26,181 bases of DNA from Thermocrinis sp. GTDB taxonomy: Bacteria; Aquificota; Aquificia; Aquificales; Aquificaceae. Location of the stretch: NCBI RefSeq assembly GCF_036781485.1, contig NZ_DAIQAX010000005.1:1-26181 (forward strand). The letters run 5' to 3'. Made by a program: the position numbers and the translations under genes. The notes beneath the pieces were generated by a model. That model saw only the letters and a program-made list of their open reading frames with translations. It was not told the origin of the DNA and did not search any database. Every line of letters starts with the position of its first letter. The stretch's first letter is position 1. This document shows, piece by piece, positions 13,053 to 21,714 of the stretch.

Positions 13053-14879
13053 ATGGAAGTTGGAATACTTTTGTTTCCTCTGCTTTCCTTTCTCATTGTA
13101 GGTTTGTTTGGAAGGAGGATAGGGGATTTAGCCTCTGCCATAATCACAGTGCTTGGATCTATTTTTGCCTTTCTTCTTTCTATCCCAGCATCAACAAAAG
13201 CTCTCTCCTCTCCATTCTCTGTGCCACTTTATGAATTTATCCCGCTCGGAAACTACACCTTAAGGCTTGGCCTTTACTTTGACGCCCTTTCTTCTTTGAC
13301 CGCCTCCTTGGTCTGCTTTATAGCTACGCTGATATTCATCTACTCCATCGGATACATGCAAAACCTCTTTGGCCTATGGACCTACAAGTTCTACGCATAC
13401 CTGTCTTTCTTCCTCTTTTCTATGCTCATGATCGTGCTCTCGGACAACCTTCTTGGTATGTTCTTCGGTTGGGAAGGTGTGGGCCTTGCTTCTTACCTTC
13501 TTATCGGATACTTCCATCAGCAAAAATACGCCACAAACTCCGCCTTTGAAGCCTTCGTAATGAACAGAATAGGAGATTGGCTTTACCTTTTTGGCATTTT
13601 CGTAGTGTTTTATCTTTTTGGAAGCTTGAACCTTCTTGATATCTTTGGAAAGGTAAATACGGTAGATGCAAGCCTTCTTGGACTGGCTGTTTTGCTACTT
13701 TTTGGTGGTGCGGTAGGAAAGTCTGGACAGTTTCCTCTTCACACGTGGTTGCCAAACGCCATGGCAGGTCCAACACCTGTATCTGCATTGCTTCACTCAT
13801 CCACAATGGTTGCAGCAGGGGTGTATATGGTTGCAAGGCTCTATCCCATCTTTGAGTCTGCACCACAGAGCTTGAAGGTGGTGGCGGTGATTGGGGGGCT
13901 AACAGCTTTGTTTGCTTCTCTTGCAGCCACATCTCACACAGACATAAAGAAGATCATAGCCTTTTCCACCATGAGCCAGCTAGGTTTGATGTTTTTAGCC
14001 CTTGGCATAGGGGACAAAAGCTCGGCGATGTTTCATCTTACCACACACGCCTTTTTTAAAGCTTTGCTATTTCTTGCAGCTGGTTCAATCATACACGCCT
14101 TTCACCATCATGCACATGACATATACGAGGTTGGTGGTTTGAAAAAGTACATGCCTTTGACCTATGCAAGCTTTTTTGTAGGGGCTTTAGCTTTGGCTGG
14201 CATTTTTCCTTTTTCAGGCTTTTGGAGCAAGGATTTAATAATAGGCAGTGCTTACGAGGCATCCTTTAGTTTAGGGCTTTTTGTAAGCTTTGTAAGCTTT
14301 TTAACGGCGTATTACATATTCAGGGAAGGATTTGTGATGTTTTATGGGGAGGAGAGGCATAAAAAACATTTTGAGGAGGAGCCACAAGAGAGTCCATCAA
14401 TCATGCTAATACCCATGCTCATACTGGCTGTAGGTTCTTTGGTGGTAGGATTTTTTGAAGGGTGGTATATGAGTGTATTGGGGGACAAGAAAGAGATACA
14501 CTTGGATGTGGCAATAAGTTCTGTGGTTATAGCTTTAGCAGGTATAGGGATAGCTTATTTGGTGTTTGTGAAGAAGGTATTAGATCCTGAGAAGCTCTAT
14601 CAATCTTTAAAGCCCATGCACACGACTTTTAAGGAGCAGTTCTTCACTGAAAAGCTATACCACAAAATACTGGCAGGAGGATATATGCTTTACTCTAAGA
14701 TGTTATACACGGTTGGTGAAAGACAGCTCATAGATGGATTGGTGAATGGCTCTTATTTAGTGGCTGGCTCTTTTGGTAGGCTCTTTCGCAATCTACAGCA
14801 AGGTAGGGTAAATCTCTACATCCTTTTCTTGTCCATAGGTTTGTCCGTGCTTATTCTAATAACACTTTTGTGGAGGTGA
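13053..14879 (+). CDS. nuoL: NADH-quinone oxidoreductase subunit L, copy 2 (standard length)
   Basis: A 608-residue proton-pumping subunit with normal length for the family (E. coli 613). Its core is DNA-identical to nuoL1 over 13107-14687, including the Glu in GWEGVGLASYLL and the Lys in GKSGQFPLHTWLP (residues 141 and 223). It differs from copy 1 in the first 18 residues and after M545. The tail LYSKMLYTVGERQLIDGLVN and the last helix are its own, with a lateral-helix region about the length of E. coli NuoL. This indicates a NuoL built for the ordinary three-pump arm (L, M, N), in contrast to NuoL1. nuoM2 starts 3 bases after its stop. Confidence 0.97.
   Translation: MEVGILLFPLLSFLIVGLFGRRIGDLASAIITVLGSIFAFLLSIPASTKALSSPFSVPLYEFIPLGNYTLRLGLYFDALSSLTASLVCFIATLIFIYSIGYMQNLFGLWTYKFYAYLSFFLFSMLMIVLSDNLLGMFFGWEGVGLASYLLIGYFHQQKYATNSAFEAFVMNRIGDWLYLFGIFVVFYLFGSLNLLDIFGKVNTVDASLLGLAVLLLFGGAVGKSGQFPLHTWLPNAMAGPTPVSALLHSSTMVAAGVYMVARLYPIFESAPQSLKVVAVIGGLTALFASLAATSHTDIKKIIAFSTMSQLGLMFLALGIGDKSSAMFHLTTHAFFKALLFLAAGSIIHAFHHHAHDIYEVGGLKKYMPLTYASFFVGALALAGIFPFSGFWSKDLIIGSAYEASFSLGLFVSFVSFLTAYYIFREGFVMFYGEERHKKHFEEEPQESPSIMLIPMLILAVGSLVVGFFEGWYMSVLGDKKEIHLDVAISSVVIALAGIGIAYLVFVKKVLDPEKLYQSLKPMHTTFKEQFFTEKLYHKILAGGYMLYSKMLYTVGERQLIDGLVNGSYLVAGSFGRLFRNLQQGRVNLYILFLSIGLSVLILITLLWR
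13107..14687 (+). repeat. 1,581-bp direct repeat, copy B (nuoL2 core)
   Basis: This matches 3578-5158 base for base as far as I can read, in direct orientation and 9,529 bp apart. The boundaries fall inside both nuoL genes: after codon 18 here, and at the Met codon 545 that begins the divergent lateral-helix tail. Between the copies lie M1, N1, A, CD, H, I2, J2 and K2. Recombination between the repeats would delete those genes, including the only A, CD and H. Confidence 0.95.
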
Positions 14880-14882
14880 AAT

Positions 14883-16358
14883 ATGGGTGGTCTTCTTGCT
14901 CTTGCCATATTCCTGCCCCTTGTGGCAAGCTTGCTGGTTTTTGCGCTGAGAAACGACAAACTATCCAGGTTTATATCTTTATCCACATCAATTACAGTTT
15001 TTCTAATCTCCCTTTATCTTCTTTTAAACTTTGACTGGAACAACCCAAGTTTTCAGCATACCCTCAAGTTAAATTGGATAGAGCCGCTGGGCATATCCTT
15101 CAGTTTAGGGCTTGACGGTATGGGCATTTCCCTTTTTGTTCTAACCGCCTTGATGTTTGTGGTTGCCTTCGTTTGGTCCGTCAAGATTGAAGATAAGCCT
15201 AACCTTTACCACGGACTGTTTTTGATGCTTGAAACCGCCTGTCTTGGTGTTTTTTCTGCCTTAGACCTTTTCCTTTTTTATCTTTTCTGGGAGGCTATGC
15301 TCGTTCCGATGTACTTCATAATAGGCCTGTGGGGACACGAGAGAAAAGTTTACGCAGCTAACAAGTTCTTTGTTTATACATTCTTTGGCAGTATTTTCTT
15401 ACTGTTGGGTATTGCGTCTGTGGTTGTATACGGTTATGTGGTTTCTGGACAGATAAGCTTTGACTACTTCTTTTTGAAGAACCTTGAATACGCCTTTTGG
15501 TTTCAGGCTATAGTTTTCATACTCTTTGGTCTTGGTTTTGCAGTAAAGGTGCCCATGTGGCCCTTCCACACCTGGCTTCCCGATGCCCACGTAGAGGCAC
15601 CAACTGCAGGTTCAGTGATCCTTGCCGCAGTTCTTCTTAAGATGGGAACTTACGGCTTTGTAAGATACTCCCTTCCTATGTTCCCAGAGGCTAGCAAATA
15701 CTACGTGCCTTTGATATTCTTTTTGAGCGTGGTGGCTGTCATATACGCCGCTATGATGGCCATAGCTCAGACCCACATAAAGAGGCTAATAGCTTACTCT
15801 TCCATAAGCCACATGGGGCTTGTGACCCTAGGCACCTTTGCCTCCGACGCCAACGCCCTAAACGGAGCAATTTACATGATGGTTGCCCACGGACTGTCCT
15901 CTGCAGCCCTGTTTATGTCCGCAGGGTTTATATACGACAGGATCCACTCCTATCACATGGACGACCTTGGAGGTCTTGCAAGATACATTCCAAACTTGGC
16001 TGTAGTATTTATGCTTAGTGGTTTGGTGGGTATAGGTTTTCCTGGACTTGCAGGCTTTGTAGCTGAGTTTTTAATACTCCTTGGCACATACAAAAACTAT
16101 CCAGTTTGGGCTTTTGTAGCTGGGGTGGGTATGGTCTTAGGAGCGGCATACTTTCTTTATATGTACAAAAGAGTTATGCTGGAAGAGGAGACCATATCTG
16201 ACTATAGACGGGAAAAGTGGAGTCGCCTAAAGGACCTGGATCCCCATCATTGGATAGCTTTCGTCTTAATAATCGCTTCTTCAGTCATTTTGGGCGTCTA
16301 TCCTTTACCTTTTGTCAAGATAATGGAGCATACTACAAAAATAGTGTTTGGAGGATAG
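14883..16358 (+). CDS. nuoM: NADH-quinone oxidoreductase subunit M, copy 2
   Basis: A 491-residue antiporter-like pump. It has the canonical NuoM set: E137 (LFWEAMLVPMYFIIGLWG), K222 (FAVKVPMWPFHTWLPDAHVE), K253 (LLKMGTYGFVRY) and E395 in TM12 (LAGFVAEFLILLG). This contrasts with copy 1, which has Lys at the last position. It fits module 2 being the standard complex I arm. The ATG lies 3 bases after nuoL2, with GGAGGTG upstream. The gene ends in GGAGGATAG, whose GGAGG serves nuoN2. Confidence 0.96.
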   Translation: MGGLLALAIFLPLVASLLVFALRNDKLSRFISLSTSITVFLISLYLLLNFDWNNPSFQHTLKLNWIEPLGISFSLGLDGMGISLFVLTALMFVVAFVWSVKIEDKPNLYHGLFLMLETACLGVFSALDLFLFYLFWEAMLVPMYFIIGLWGHERKVYAANKFFVYTFFGSIFLLLGIASVVVYGYVVSGQISFDYFFLKNLEYAFWFQAIVFILFGLGFAVKVPMWPFHTWLPDAHVEAPTAGSVILAAVLLKMGTYGFVRYSLPMFPEASKYYVPLIFFLSVVAVIYAAMMAIAQTHIKRLIAYSSISHMGLVTLGTFASDANALNGAIYMMVAHGLSSAALFMSAGFIYDRIHSYHMDDLGGLARYIPNLAVVFMLSGLVGIGFPGLAGFVAEFLILLGTYKNYPVWAFVAGVGMVLGAAYFLYMYKRVMLEEETISDYRREKWSRLKDLDPHHWIAFVLIIASSVILGVYPLPFVKIMEHTTKIVFGG

Positions 16359-16359
16359 A

Positions 16360-17742
16360 ATGAACTGGAATGCCCTTCTTCCTGAGATTGTCCTGTCCCT
16401 TGGTATCCTCCTTCTCTTCTTTCTGGAGCTTTTTTTGGAAAAAAAGTACTTTAAGTTTTTGAGTCTGTTGGGTGCTCTGACGACTTTAGCCGCCTTCTTT
16501 TCCCTTTTCTTCGTGGAATACCCAGCTTACACCTTCTTTGATACCTTTTATGTAAGCCAGCTGGAGCTGTTCGGAAAGGGTATGCTTTACATACTCAGTG
16601 GTCTTTCAATAGTAGCTCTCTACGATTACTTTTTGAAAAAAGACTCTGTTTATGGCGAAGTGCCTTATCTAATACTCATTTCCACCTTAGGCCTTTCCCT
16701 CTTTCTCTCCTCCAACAGCTTTATTACCCTCTTCGTTTCTTTGGAGCTTTCTTCTATAACCATATACATCCTTGCTGCCATGCTAAGAAAGGACTACAAC
16801 TCAAAGGAGGGAGCCTTTAAGTATCTTCTGATGGGCTCCGTGGGAACTGCCCTCTTTGGCATGGGATCTTCCTTCTATTACGGTGCTACCGGGACATTCT
16901 TTCTCAATCCTTATGCGGACAGCAATACCATCTTTTCTTTGTTTATCCTATTCTTCCTGTCTGCTTTGGCTGTAAAGATATCGGCAGTGCCATTTCACTT
17001 TTGGACTCCAGACGCTTACGAGGGGGCTCCTACTCCCGTAGTGGGTTATTTAGCCACTGCGCCCAAGTTCGTCATTTACTTTCTGTTGGTTAAACTTTCT
17101 ATGCTCTTTTCTCACGTACAGCCGTGGCTGATTTTGGTTGCCTTACTTTCCCTGCTTTCTATGTTTTACGCCAACTTTACCGCCTACGCTCAGAGGTCGG
17201 TGAAAAGACTCTTGGCCTACTCTTCCATTGCCCATGGGGGCTACTTCTTGCTGGGAATATCCTTATCTGACAAACTTCTACACACTGGCTTACTTTTTTA
17301 TGTTTCCGTTTACACTTTTGCCACCCTCGGCTCTTTTGTAGTTCTTTCTTCCCTTGAAAAAAGCCAAGGATTTACCCATCATATCTTAGACTATAGAGGC
17401 TTGGGAAGGGAAAACCTCGTGCTTGGAGTACTACTTTCTTTCTTCCTTCTGGCCTTTATCGGCATTCCACCCATGGCGCTATTTGTTGGAAAGCTAAACC
17501 TATTTTTAGGTTTGGTGCATGCCAAGTTGGTGCTGTTAGCTTTTGCCTTTGTAGTAGCCAGCATTATCTCTGCAGGGTATTACCTAAAACTAATAAGCTA
17601 CATCTTTTTGGAGGAGGGTGAAAGCAAATACAAGAAAGTTTCTTTCTCAGCAGGAGAGTCACTAACCCTATTAGTTTGCTTTGTTTTGGTAATCCTCTTT
17701 GGTCTTTTCCCTCACCTTTTATCTAACTTTATAAGGTTATAG
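16360..17742 (+). CDS. nuoN: NADH-quinone oxidoreductase subunit N, copy 2
   Basis: A 460-residue antiporter-like subunit. Expected residues are E129 (SLELSSITIYIL), K206 (LAVKISAVPFHFWTPDAYEG) and a Lys in TM12 (LFVGKLNLFLG). The motif DYNSKEGAFKYL at 145-156 is shared with copy 1. ATG 16360 is preferred over an in-frame TTG at 16348 because GGAGG (16350-16354) is properly spaced only from the ATG. It is the last nuo gene; the cysteine synthase ATG touches its stop codon. Confidence 0.95.
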   Translation: MNWNALLPEIVLSLGILLLFFLELFLEKKYFKFLSLLGALTTLAAFFSLFFVEYPAYTFFDTFYVSQLELFGKGMLYILSGLSIVALYDYFLKKDSVYGEVPYLILISTLGLSLFLSSNSFITLFVSLELSSITIYILAAMLRKDYNSKEGAFKYLLMGSVGTALFGMGSSFYYGATGTFFLNPYADSNTIFSLFILFFLSALAVKISAVPFHFWTPDAYEGAPTPVVGYLATAPKFVIYFLLVKLSMLFSHVQPWLILVALLSLLSMFYANFTAYAQRSVKRLLAYSSIAHGGYFLLGISLSDKLLHTGLLFYVSVYTFATLGSFVVLSSLEKSQGFTHHILDYRGLGRENLVLGVLLSFFLLAFIGIPPMALFVGKLNLFLGLVHAKLVLLAFAFVVASIISAGYYLKLISYIFLEEGESKYKKVSFSAGESLTLLVCFVLVILFGLFPHLLSNFIRL

Positions 17743-18690
17743 ATGTGGATCCTTGGACAGCACGACGAACCTTACAGGAAACTAAGAAACTCTATACTGA
17801 ACTTGGTAGGAAACACGCCTATTGTGAGGATAAAGAAGGTTATCCCAAAGGAAATTTCTCCCAAGGTGGAGATCTACGCTAAACTGGAAAGCTTTAATCC
17901 GGGTGGCTCTGTAAAGGACAGACCAGCTCTTTCCATGTTTTTGGACGCCATAAGCAAAGGCTTAATAAAGGAAGGAAAAACAGTAATAGATGCCACTTCT
18001 GGCAACACGGGTATAGCCTTGGCTATGGTGGGTGCTGCGCTGGGGGTGCCGGTGGAGCTTGCCATGCCTGCCAACGTTAGCGAAGAGAGAAAGAGAATAA
18101 TAAAGGCTTACGGAGCAAAGGTTTATCTGACCGATCCTTTGGAAGGGACAGACGGAGCCATTCTCTTTGTGAGAGAGCTTGTCAGCAAAAACCCAGACAG
18201 ATACGTCTATCTAGATCAGTACAACAATCCAGCCAACTGGAAAGCTCACTTTTATTCTACGGGCATAGAAATATGGCATCAGACAGGGGGAAGGATAACC
18301 CACTTTGTAGCCGGGATAGGAACAGGAGGAACTATAATGGGAACAGGTAGGCGTTTAAAGGTTTTTAATTCAGATATTCAAATAGTAGGAGTACAACCGG
18401 CTTATCCCTTTCACGGTATAGAAGGACTAAAGCACATAGAAAGTTCCATAAAGCCCGGCATTTTTGACGAGAGTTTTCTGGACAGAACCATATTCGTTGA
18501 GACTGAGCCAGCCTACGAGATGACAAAGAGGTTAGCCTTAGAAGAAGCCATCTTTGTAGGGCAATCTTCTGGTGCAGCGCTATACGCAGCAATACAGCTG
18601 GCTAAGGAGTTAGAAGAGGGGGTTATAGTAGTAGTGTTTCCCGACGGAGGTAGTAAGTATTTAACCACAGCTCCTTTTAACAATCCGTAG
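17743..18690 (+). CDS. cysM: PLP-dependent cysteine synthase family protein
   Basis: A 315-residue fold-type II PLP enzyme that probably makes cysteine from an activated serine (O-acetyl- or O-phosphoserine) and sulfide. Visible motifs are GNTPIVRI at the start, the PLP lysine K58 in NPGGSVKDRPA, SGNTG at 86-90 that holds the substrate carboxylate, the phosphate loop GIGTGGTI (191-198), and EGLKHIESS, often seen in CysM-like enzymes. GQSSGAA (273-279) supplies the Ser near the pyridine nitrogen. CysK, CysM and cystathionine beta-synthase-like forms are hard to separate, so the symbol is tentative. Its ATG directly follows the nuoN2 stop with no spacer, so it is probably read from the nuo transcript. 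Confidence 0.88.
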   Translation: MWILGQHDEPYRKLRNSILNLVGNTPIVRIKKVIPKEISPKVEIYAKLESFNPGGSVKDRPALSMFLDAISKGLIKEGKTVIDATSGNTGIALAMVGAALGVPVELAMPANVSEERKRIIKAYGAKVYLTDPLEGTDGAILFVRELVSKNPDRYVYLDQYNNPANWKAHFYSTGIEIWHQTGGRITHFVAGIGTGGTIMGTGRRLKVFNSDIQIVGVQPAYPFHGIEGLKHIESSIKPGIFDESFLDRTIFVETEPAYEMTKRLALEEAIFVGQSSGAALYAAIQLAKELEEGVIVVVFPDGGSKYLTTAPFNNP

Positions 18691-18700
18691 GAGGGGTAAA

Positions 18701-20011
18701 ATGAAGCTAACAGTTGTAGGTGCAGGATACGTAGGATTAACCACCGCAGTCTGTTTTGCCCATCTGGGACATGAGGTTATGGTGGTGGAAAAGCTTCCTA
18801 ACAAGGTAGAGCTTTTGAAAGAAGGGAAGGTGCCCTTTTATGAGCCGGGGTTGGAGGATCTACTTAAGGAGAACTTAAGCTTGGGAAGGCTGTCCTTTAC
18901 CACAGAGCTAAAGCAAGGGCTGAACTTTTCTGAAGTGATCTTTATATGCGTGGGAACGCCCCAAAACCCCGACGGCTCGGCGGACCTCTCGCAGGTGGAA
19001 GAAGTCGCAAGGGAAACCGCCAAGCTTATGGAAGGCTACAAGCTCTTGGTAGAAAAATCAACTGTCCCTGTTAATACCCACAAGCTCATAAAAAGGACTG
19101 TGGAGAGATACTTGCAAAGGAGGGGAAAGCGGGTAGAGTTTGATGTGGCATCAAACCCAGAGTTTCTAAGGGAAGGAAGCGCAATAAAGGACTTTTTGGA
19201 ACCAGACAGGATCGTAGTTGGTGTGGAAAGTCAAAGGGCACGCCAAATAATGGAGGAACTCTACAGAGACTTTAAGTGTCCCGTAATCTTTACGGACCCT
19301 GCTACTTCCGAGCTTATAAAACACGCCTCTAACTCCTTTTTGGCTATGAAGATCTCTTACATAAACATGGTGGCGGACCTGTGCGAAAAGGTTGGTGCAG
19401 ATGTTAGGCTCGTGGCAGAGGGAATGGGTTATGACAAAAGGATCGGTAGAGAGTTTCTCAGGGCAGGCATAGGTTGGGGTGGCAGTTGCTTTCCTAAGGA
19501 CATAAAGGCTTTCATAAAGATGGCAAAGGATCACGGAGTGGACTTTTCCCTTTTGGAGGAGGTGGATAAGATCAATCAGAGGAGGGCCGTTCAGTTTGTG
19601 GAGAAGGTAAAAAATGCCATATGGAGTTTAAAGGGCAAAACCTTAGCGGTTTGGGGACTATCCTTTAAGCCAAACACAGATGACATAAGAGAGGCACCTT
19701 CTCTTAGGATAGTTCCTTTGCTTTTAAGGGAGGGTGCCTTTTTGAAGCTTTACGACCCTAAGGCTATGGAAAACTTCAAAGCTCTGTATCCTCCAGGGAA
19801 GGACTTAACCTATGAAAAGGATATTTATAAGACCGTAGAAGGTGCGAGCGCCCTTCTTATACTGACCGAGTGGGAAGAGTTTGAGAAAGCAGACCTTGAA
19901 AGGGTAAAAGAGCTTATGGAGCTTCCCATAATTGTGGATGGAAGGAACATATACGATCCAAAAAGGGTTAGAGAGCTTGGTTTTGAATACTACGGAGTGG
20001 GTGTGCCTTAA
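18701..20011 (+). CDS. ugd: UDP-glucose 6-dehydrogenase
   Basis: A 436-residue enzyme that oxidises UDP-glucose to UDP-glucuronate with two NAD+, feeding polysaccharide or glycolipid synthesis. The N-terminal Rossmann fold shows VVGAGYVGL (5-13), and VGTPQNPDGSADL follows at about 84. K207 and N211 lie in ELIKHASNSF, and the catalytic C263 is in GIGWGGSCFPKD. The C-terminal domain begins with the second Rossmann-like stretch WGLSFKPNTDDIREAPS. UDP-mannose and other nucleotide-sugar dehydrogenases share these motifs, but the overall pattern is that of UDP-glucose dehydrogenase. SD TAGGAGGGG comes from the end of the previous gene. The TAA stop overlaps the flgI stop by 4 bp on the opposite strand. 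Confidence 0.92.
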   Translation: MKLTVVGAGYVGLTTAVCFAHLGHEVMVVEKLPNKVELLKEGKVPFYEPGLEDLLKENLSLGRLSFTTELKQGLNFSEVIFICVGTPQNPDGSADLSQVEEVARETAKLMEGYKLLVEKSTVPVNTHKLIKRTVERYLQRRGKRVEFDVASNPEFLREGSAIKDFLEPDRIVVGVESQRARQIMEELYRDFKCPVIFTDPATSELIKHASNSFLAMKISYINMVADLCEKVGADVRLVAEGMGYDKRIGREFLRAGIGWGGSCFPKDIKAFIKMAKDHGVDFSLLEEVDKINQRRAVQFVEKVKNAIWSLKGKTLAVWGLSFKPNTDDIREAPSLRIVPLLLREGAFLKLYDPKAMENFKALYPPGKDLTYEKDIYKTVEGASALLILTEWEEFEKADLERVKELMELPIIVDGRNIYDPKRVRELGFEYYGVGVP

Positions 20012-21093
20012 AGGACTTCTAGCTTAGCCTTTAGCGCACCCGCCGCTTTTATAGCTTGAAGTATGGATATTATCTCCCTTGGAGTAGCTCCTATTCTGTT
20101 TAGGCTCTCCACGAGCTGAGAGACAGTGGCACCGCTCAATCTAACCAGTCTTCTTTCCTTCTCTTCTACCTTAATCTCTGTCCTTGGAACAACTACAGTC
20201 TCACCTGGAGATAGAGGTGGTGGCTGGACAACCTCAGGAGCTTCTTTTATAGTCACAGTAAGGGTGCCAATAGCCACAGACACAGGATTTATAGTTACCT
20301 CTCCCCTAAGTAATACTGTCCCAGAACGGCCGTCTATAACCACCTTTGCAGTGGACGGCACGTCAAGCTCTATGTCCTCCACCCTCGCTAAAAAATCCAC
20401 CATCCTAAGCCCTTTTGGAACCCTAAGTTTTATCGTTGAGCTATCCAAAGCCAAAGCTGTTTCCTTGCCAAATTCCGCATTTATTCTGTCCTGAACAAGC
20501 TTTGCCAAAGAAAAGCTCGGATTTTCAAGGTATAGGTGAATTTCTTCTGTTTCCGGATATTCAGGCAAAGGTCTTTCTACGATCGCTCCGTTTGGGATTC
20601 TGCCTACGGTGGGAATATTTTGCACCTGCCTTGCCGCCTGCCCTCTAACCTCATAACCGCTGACTATCACCTGCCCTTGGGTCAAAGCGTAAATCTCCCC
20701 ATCTGGACCCCTCAAAGGTGTTAGCAAAAGGGTCCCACCTTCTAAACTTTTTGCGTCTCCAATGGATGCCACTTCCACATCCACGCTCATACCCGGCTTG
20801 GCATAAGGTGGAAGCTTTGCAGTTACGACAACCGCAGCAACGTTTTTTACCGTTATCCTCCTTGGATCCACCACAATACCCATACGGTTTAGCATATTGG
20901 CTATACTTCTTACGGTGAAGATGGTGGCCTTCCCATCCCCGGTGCCTTTTAGGCCTACCACAAGTCCATAGCCTATCAGATAGTTACTTCTCTGCCCTTC
21001 CATGGTAGCTATGTCCCTTATCTTTGTTGCGTAAGATAGGCTAAACAGTAAAATCAGAAGGGCAAGACCTTTGCCAATATACGCGCTAACCAT
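20008..21093 (-). CDS. flgI: Flagellar P-ring protein FlgI
   Basis: A 361-residue secreted protein that builds the periplasmic P ring around the flagellar rod in the peptidoglycan layer. It begins with a signal peptide (LALLILLFSLSYA, cleavage expected after SYA). FlgI hallmarks include TKIRDIATMEGQRSNYLIGY, GYGLVVGLKGTGDG and MSVDVEVASIGDAKSLEGGT. The end shows SQLVESLNRIGATPREIISI, the conserved C-terminal segment. The start at 21093 is supported by GGAGGT 8-9 bases upstream, although it lies 40 bp inside the end of flgH. It is the last gene of the GNAT-polA-flgH-flgI unit. Confidence 0.97.
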   Translation of the reverse strand: MVSAYIGKGLALLILLFSLSYATKIRDIATMEGQRSNYLIGYGLVVGLKGTGDGKATIFTVRSIANMLNRMGIVVDPRRITVKNVAAVVVTAKLPPYAKPGMSVDVEVASIGDAKSLEGGTLLLTPLRGPDGEIYALTQGQVIVSGYEVRGQAARQVQNIPTVGRIPNGAIVERPLPEYPETEEIHLYLENPSFSLAKLVQDRINAEFGKETALALDSSTIKLRVPKGLRMVDFLARVEDIELDVPSTAKVVIDGRSGTVLLRGEVTINPVSVAIGTLTVTIKEAPEVVQPPPLSPGETVVVPRTEIKVEEKERRLVRLSGATVSQLVESLNRIGATPREIISILQAIKAAGALKAKLEVL

Positions 21094-21714
21094 CCCGGAC
21101 TACCTCCATCTGCAAGAAAACCTTTACCATCTATGAAAACCTCCAAGTTGGCTATCTTGTCGCTAGTTATGGTGTTAGATGAATCCACATCCTCGGGTCT
21201 TATTATACCCCTTAAAAATACTTCCCTCTGCGCGTTGTTCATGTAAGAGGACTTTTTTGCTTCTATTAGCATGGTGCGATTAGGATAGACTTTTACCACT
21301 CTGCCCGCCAGCTTTGTGGTCAAGACTCCAGTTTGTTGAACTTTACCCTTCGCTTGAGTGTTAAACTGCCCTGAGCCTTGAGCGGACAACTCATCCAATG
21401 TGAATTTACTTAATCCCAAATAAAGAGGCAACCGATTCTTTAAAACTGGCAGATCTTTCAGTTTGGCTTGCCACACTCTCTATGGCGTTTATAGATTCCA
21501 CTATTTGAACGTAGATCACATCTCCAACCTTTGAGGCTTTGTTCTCTGAATACAGGTCGTTAAAACCTTCCCTTGGCATAAGGCTTCCTCTGGAAGAATA
21601 CTCTAAACTCTGCTCTTTACCGGGATATGGATTTTTCCTTTCGTACTCTTCAAGAGTTGTGGGCTTTTTAGCACAAGAGAATAAAAGCAGTAAAGCTAAA
21701 AATAACCAGCTCAT
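21054..21714 (-). pseudogene. flgH: Flagellar L-ring lipoprotein FlgH, interrupted by a +1 frameshift
   Basis: FlgH forms the outer-membrane L ring of the flagellar bushing. The first part, from ATG 21714, has a lipoprotein signal with lipobox LFSC and continues through GDVIYVQIVESINAIESVAS to a stop at 21406. The second part in the next frame runs from about 21413 to 21054 and holds the conserved end: LRGIIRPEDVDSSNTI, the IANLEVFIDGKGFLADG stretch and GWLARILAKVLPF. The whole span is 661 bases, one more than 220 codons, so a single extra base explains it, most likely in the GGG run at 21415-21417. The joined protein would have the normal FlgH length. It could be a sequencing error, a mutation or, less likely, recoding. 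The ATGA overlap with polA suggests coupled translation. Confidence 0.88.

Noticed and set aside
16348..16359. TTG start for nuoN2 four codons upstream
   Set aside because: The SD GGAGG lies within these codons and is correctly spaced only from ATG 16360.
21054..21476. Second half of flgH as an independent gene starting at GTG 21476
   Set aside because: No SD is evident, the first residues are the antisense-of-frame continuation of the FlgH region, and the two halves together make one normal-length FlgH.
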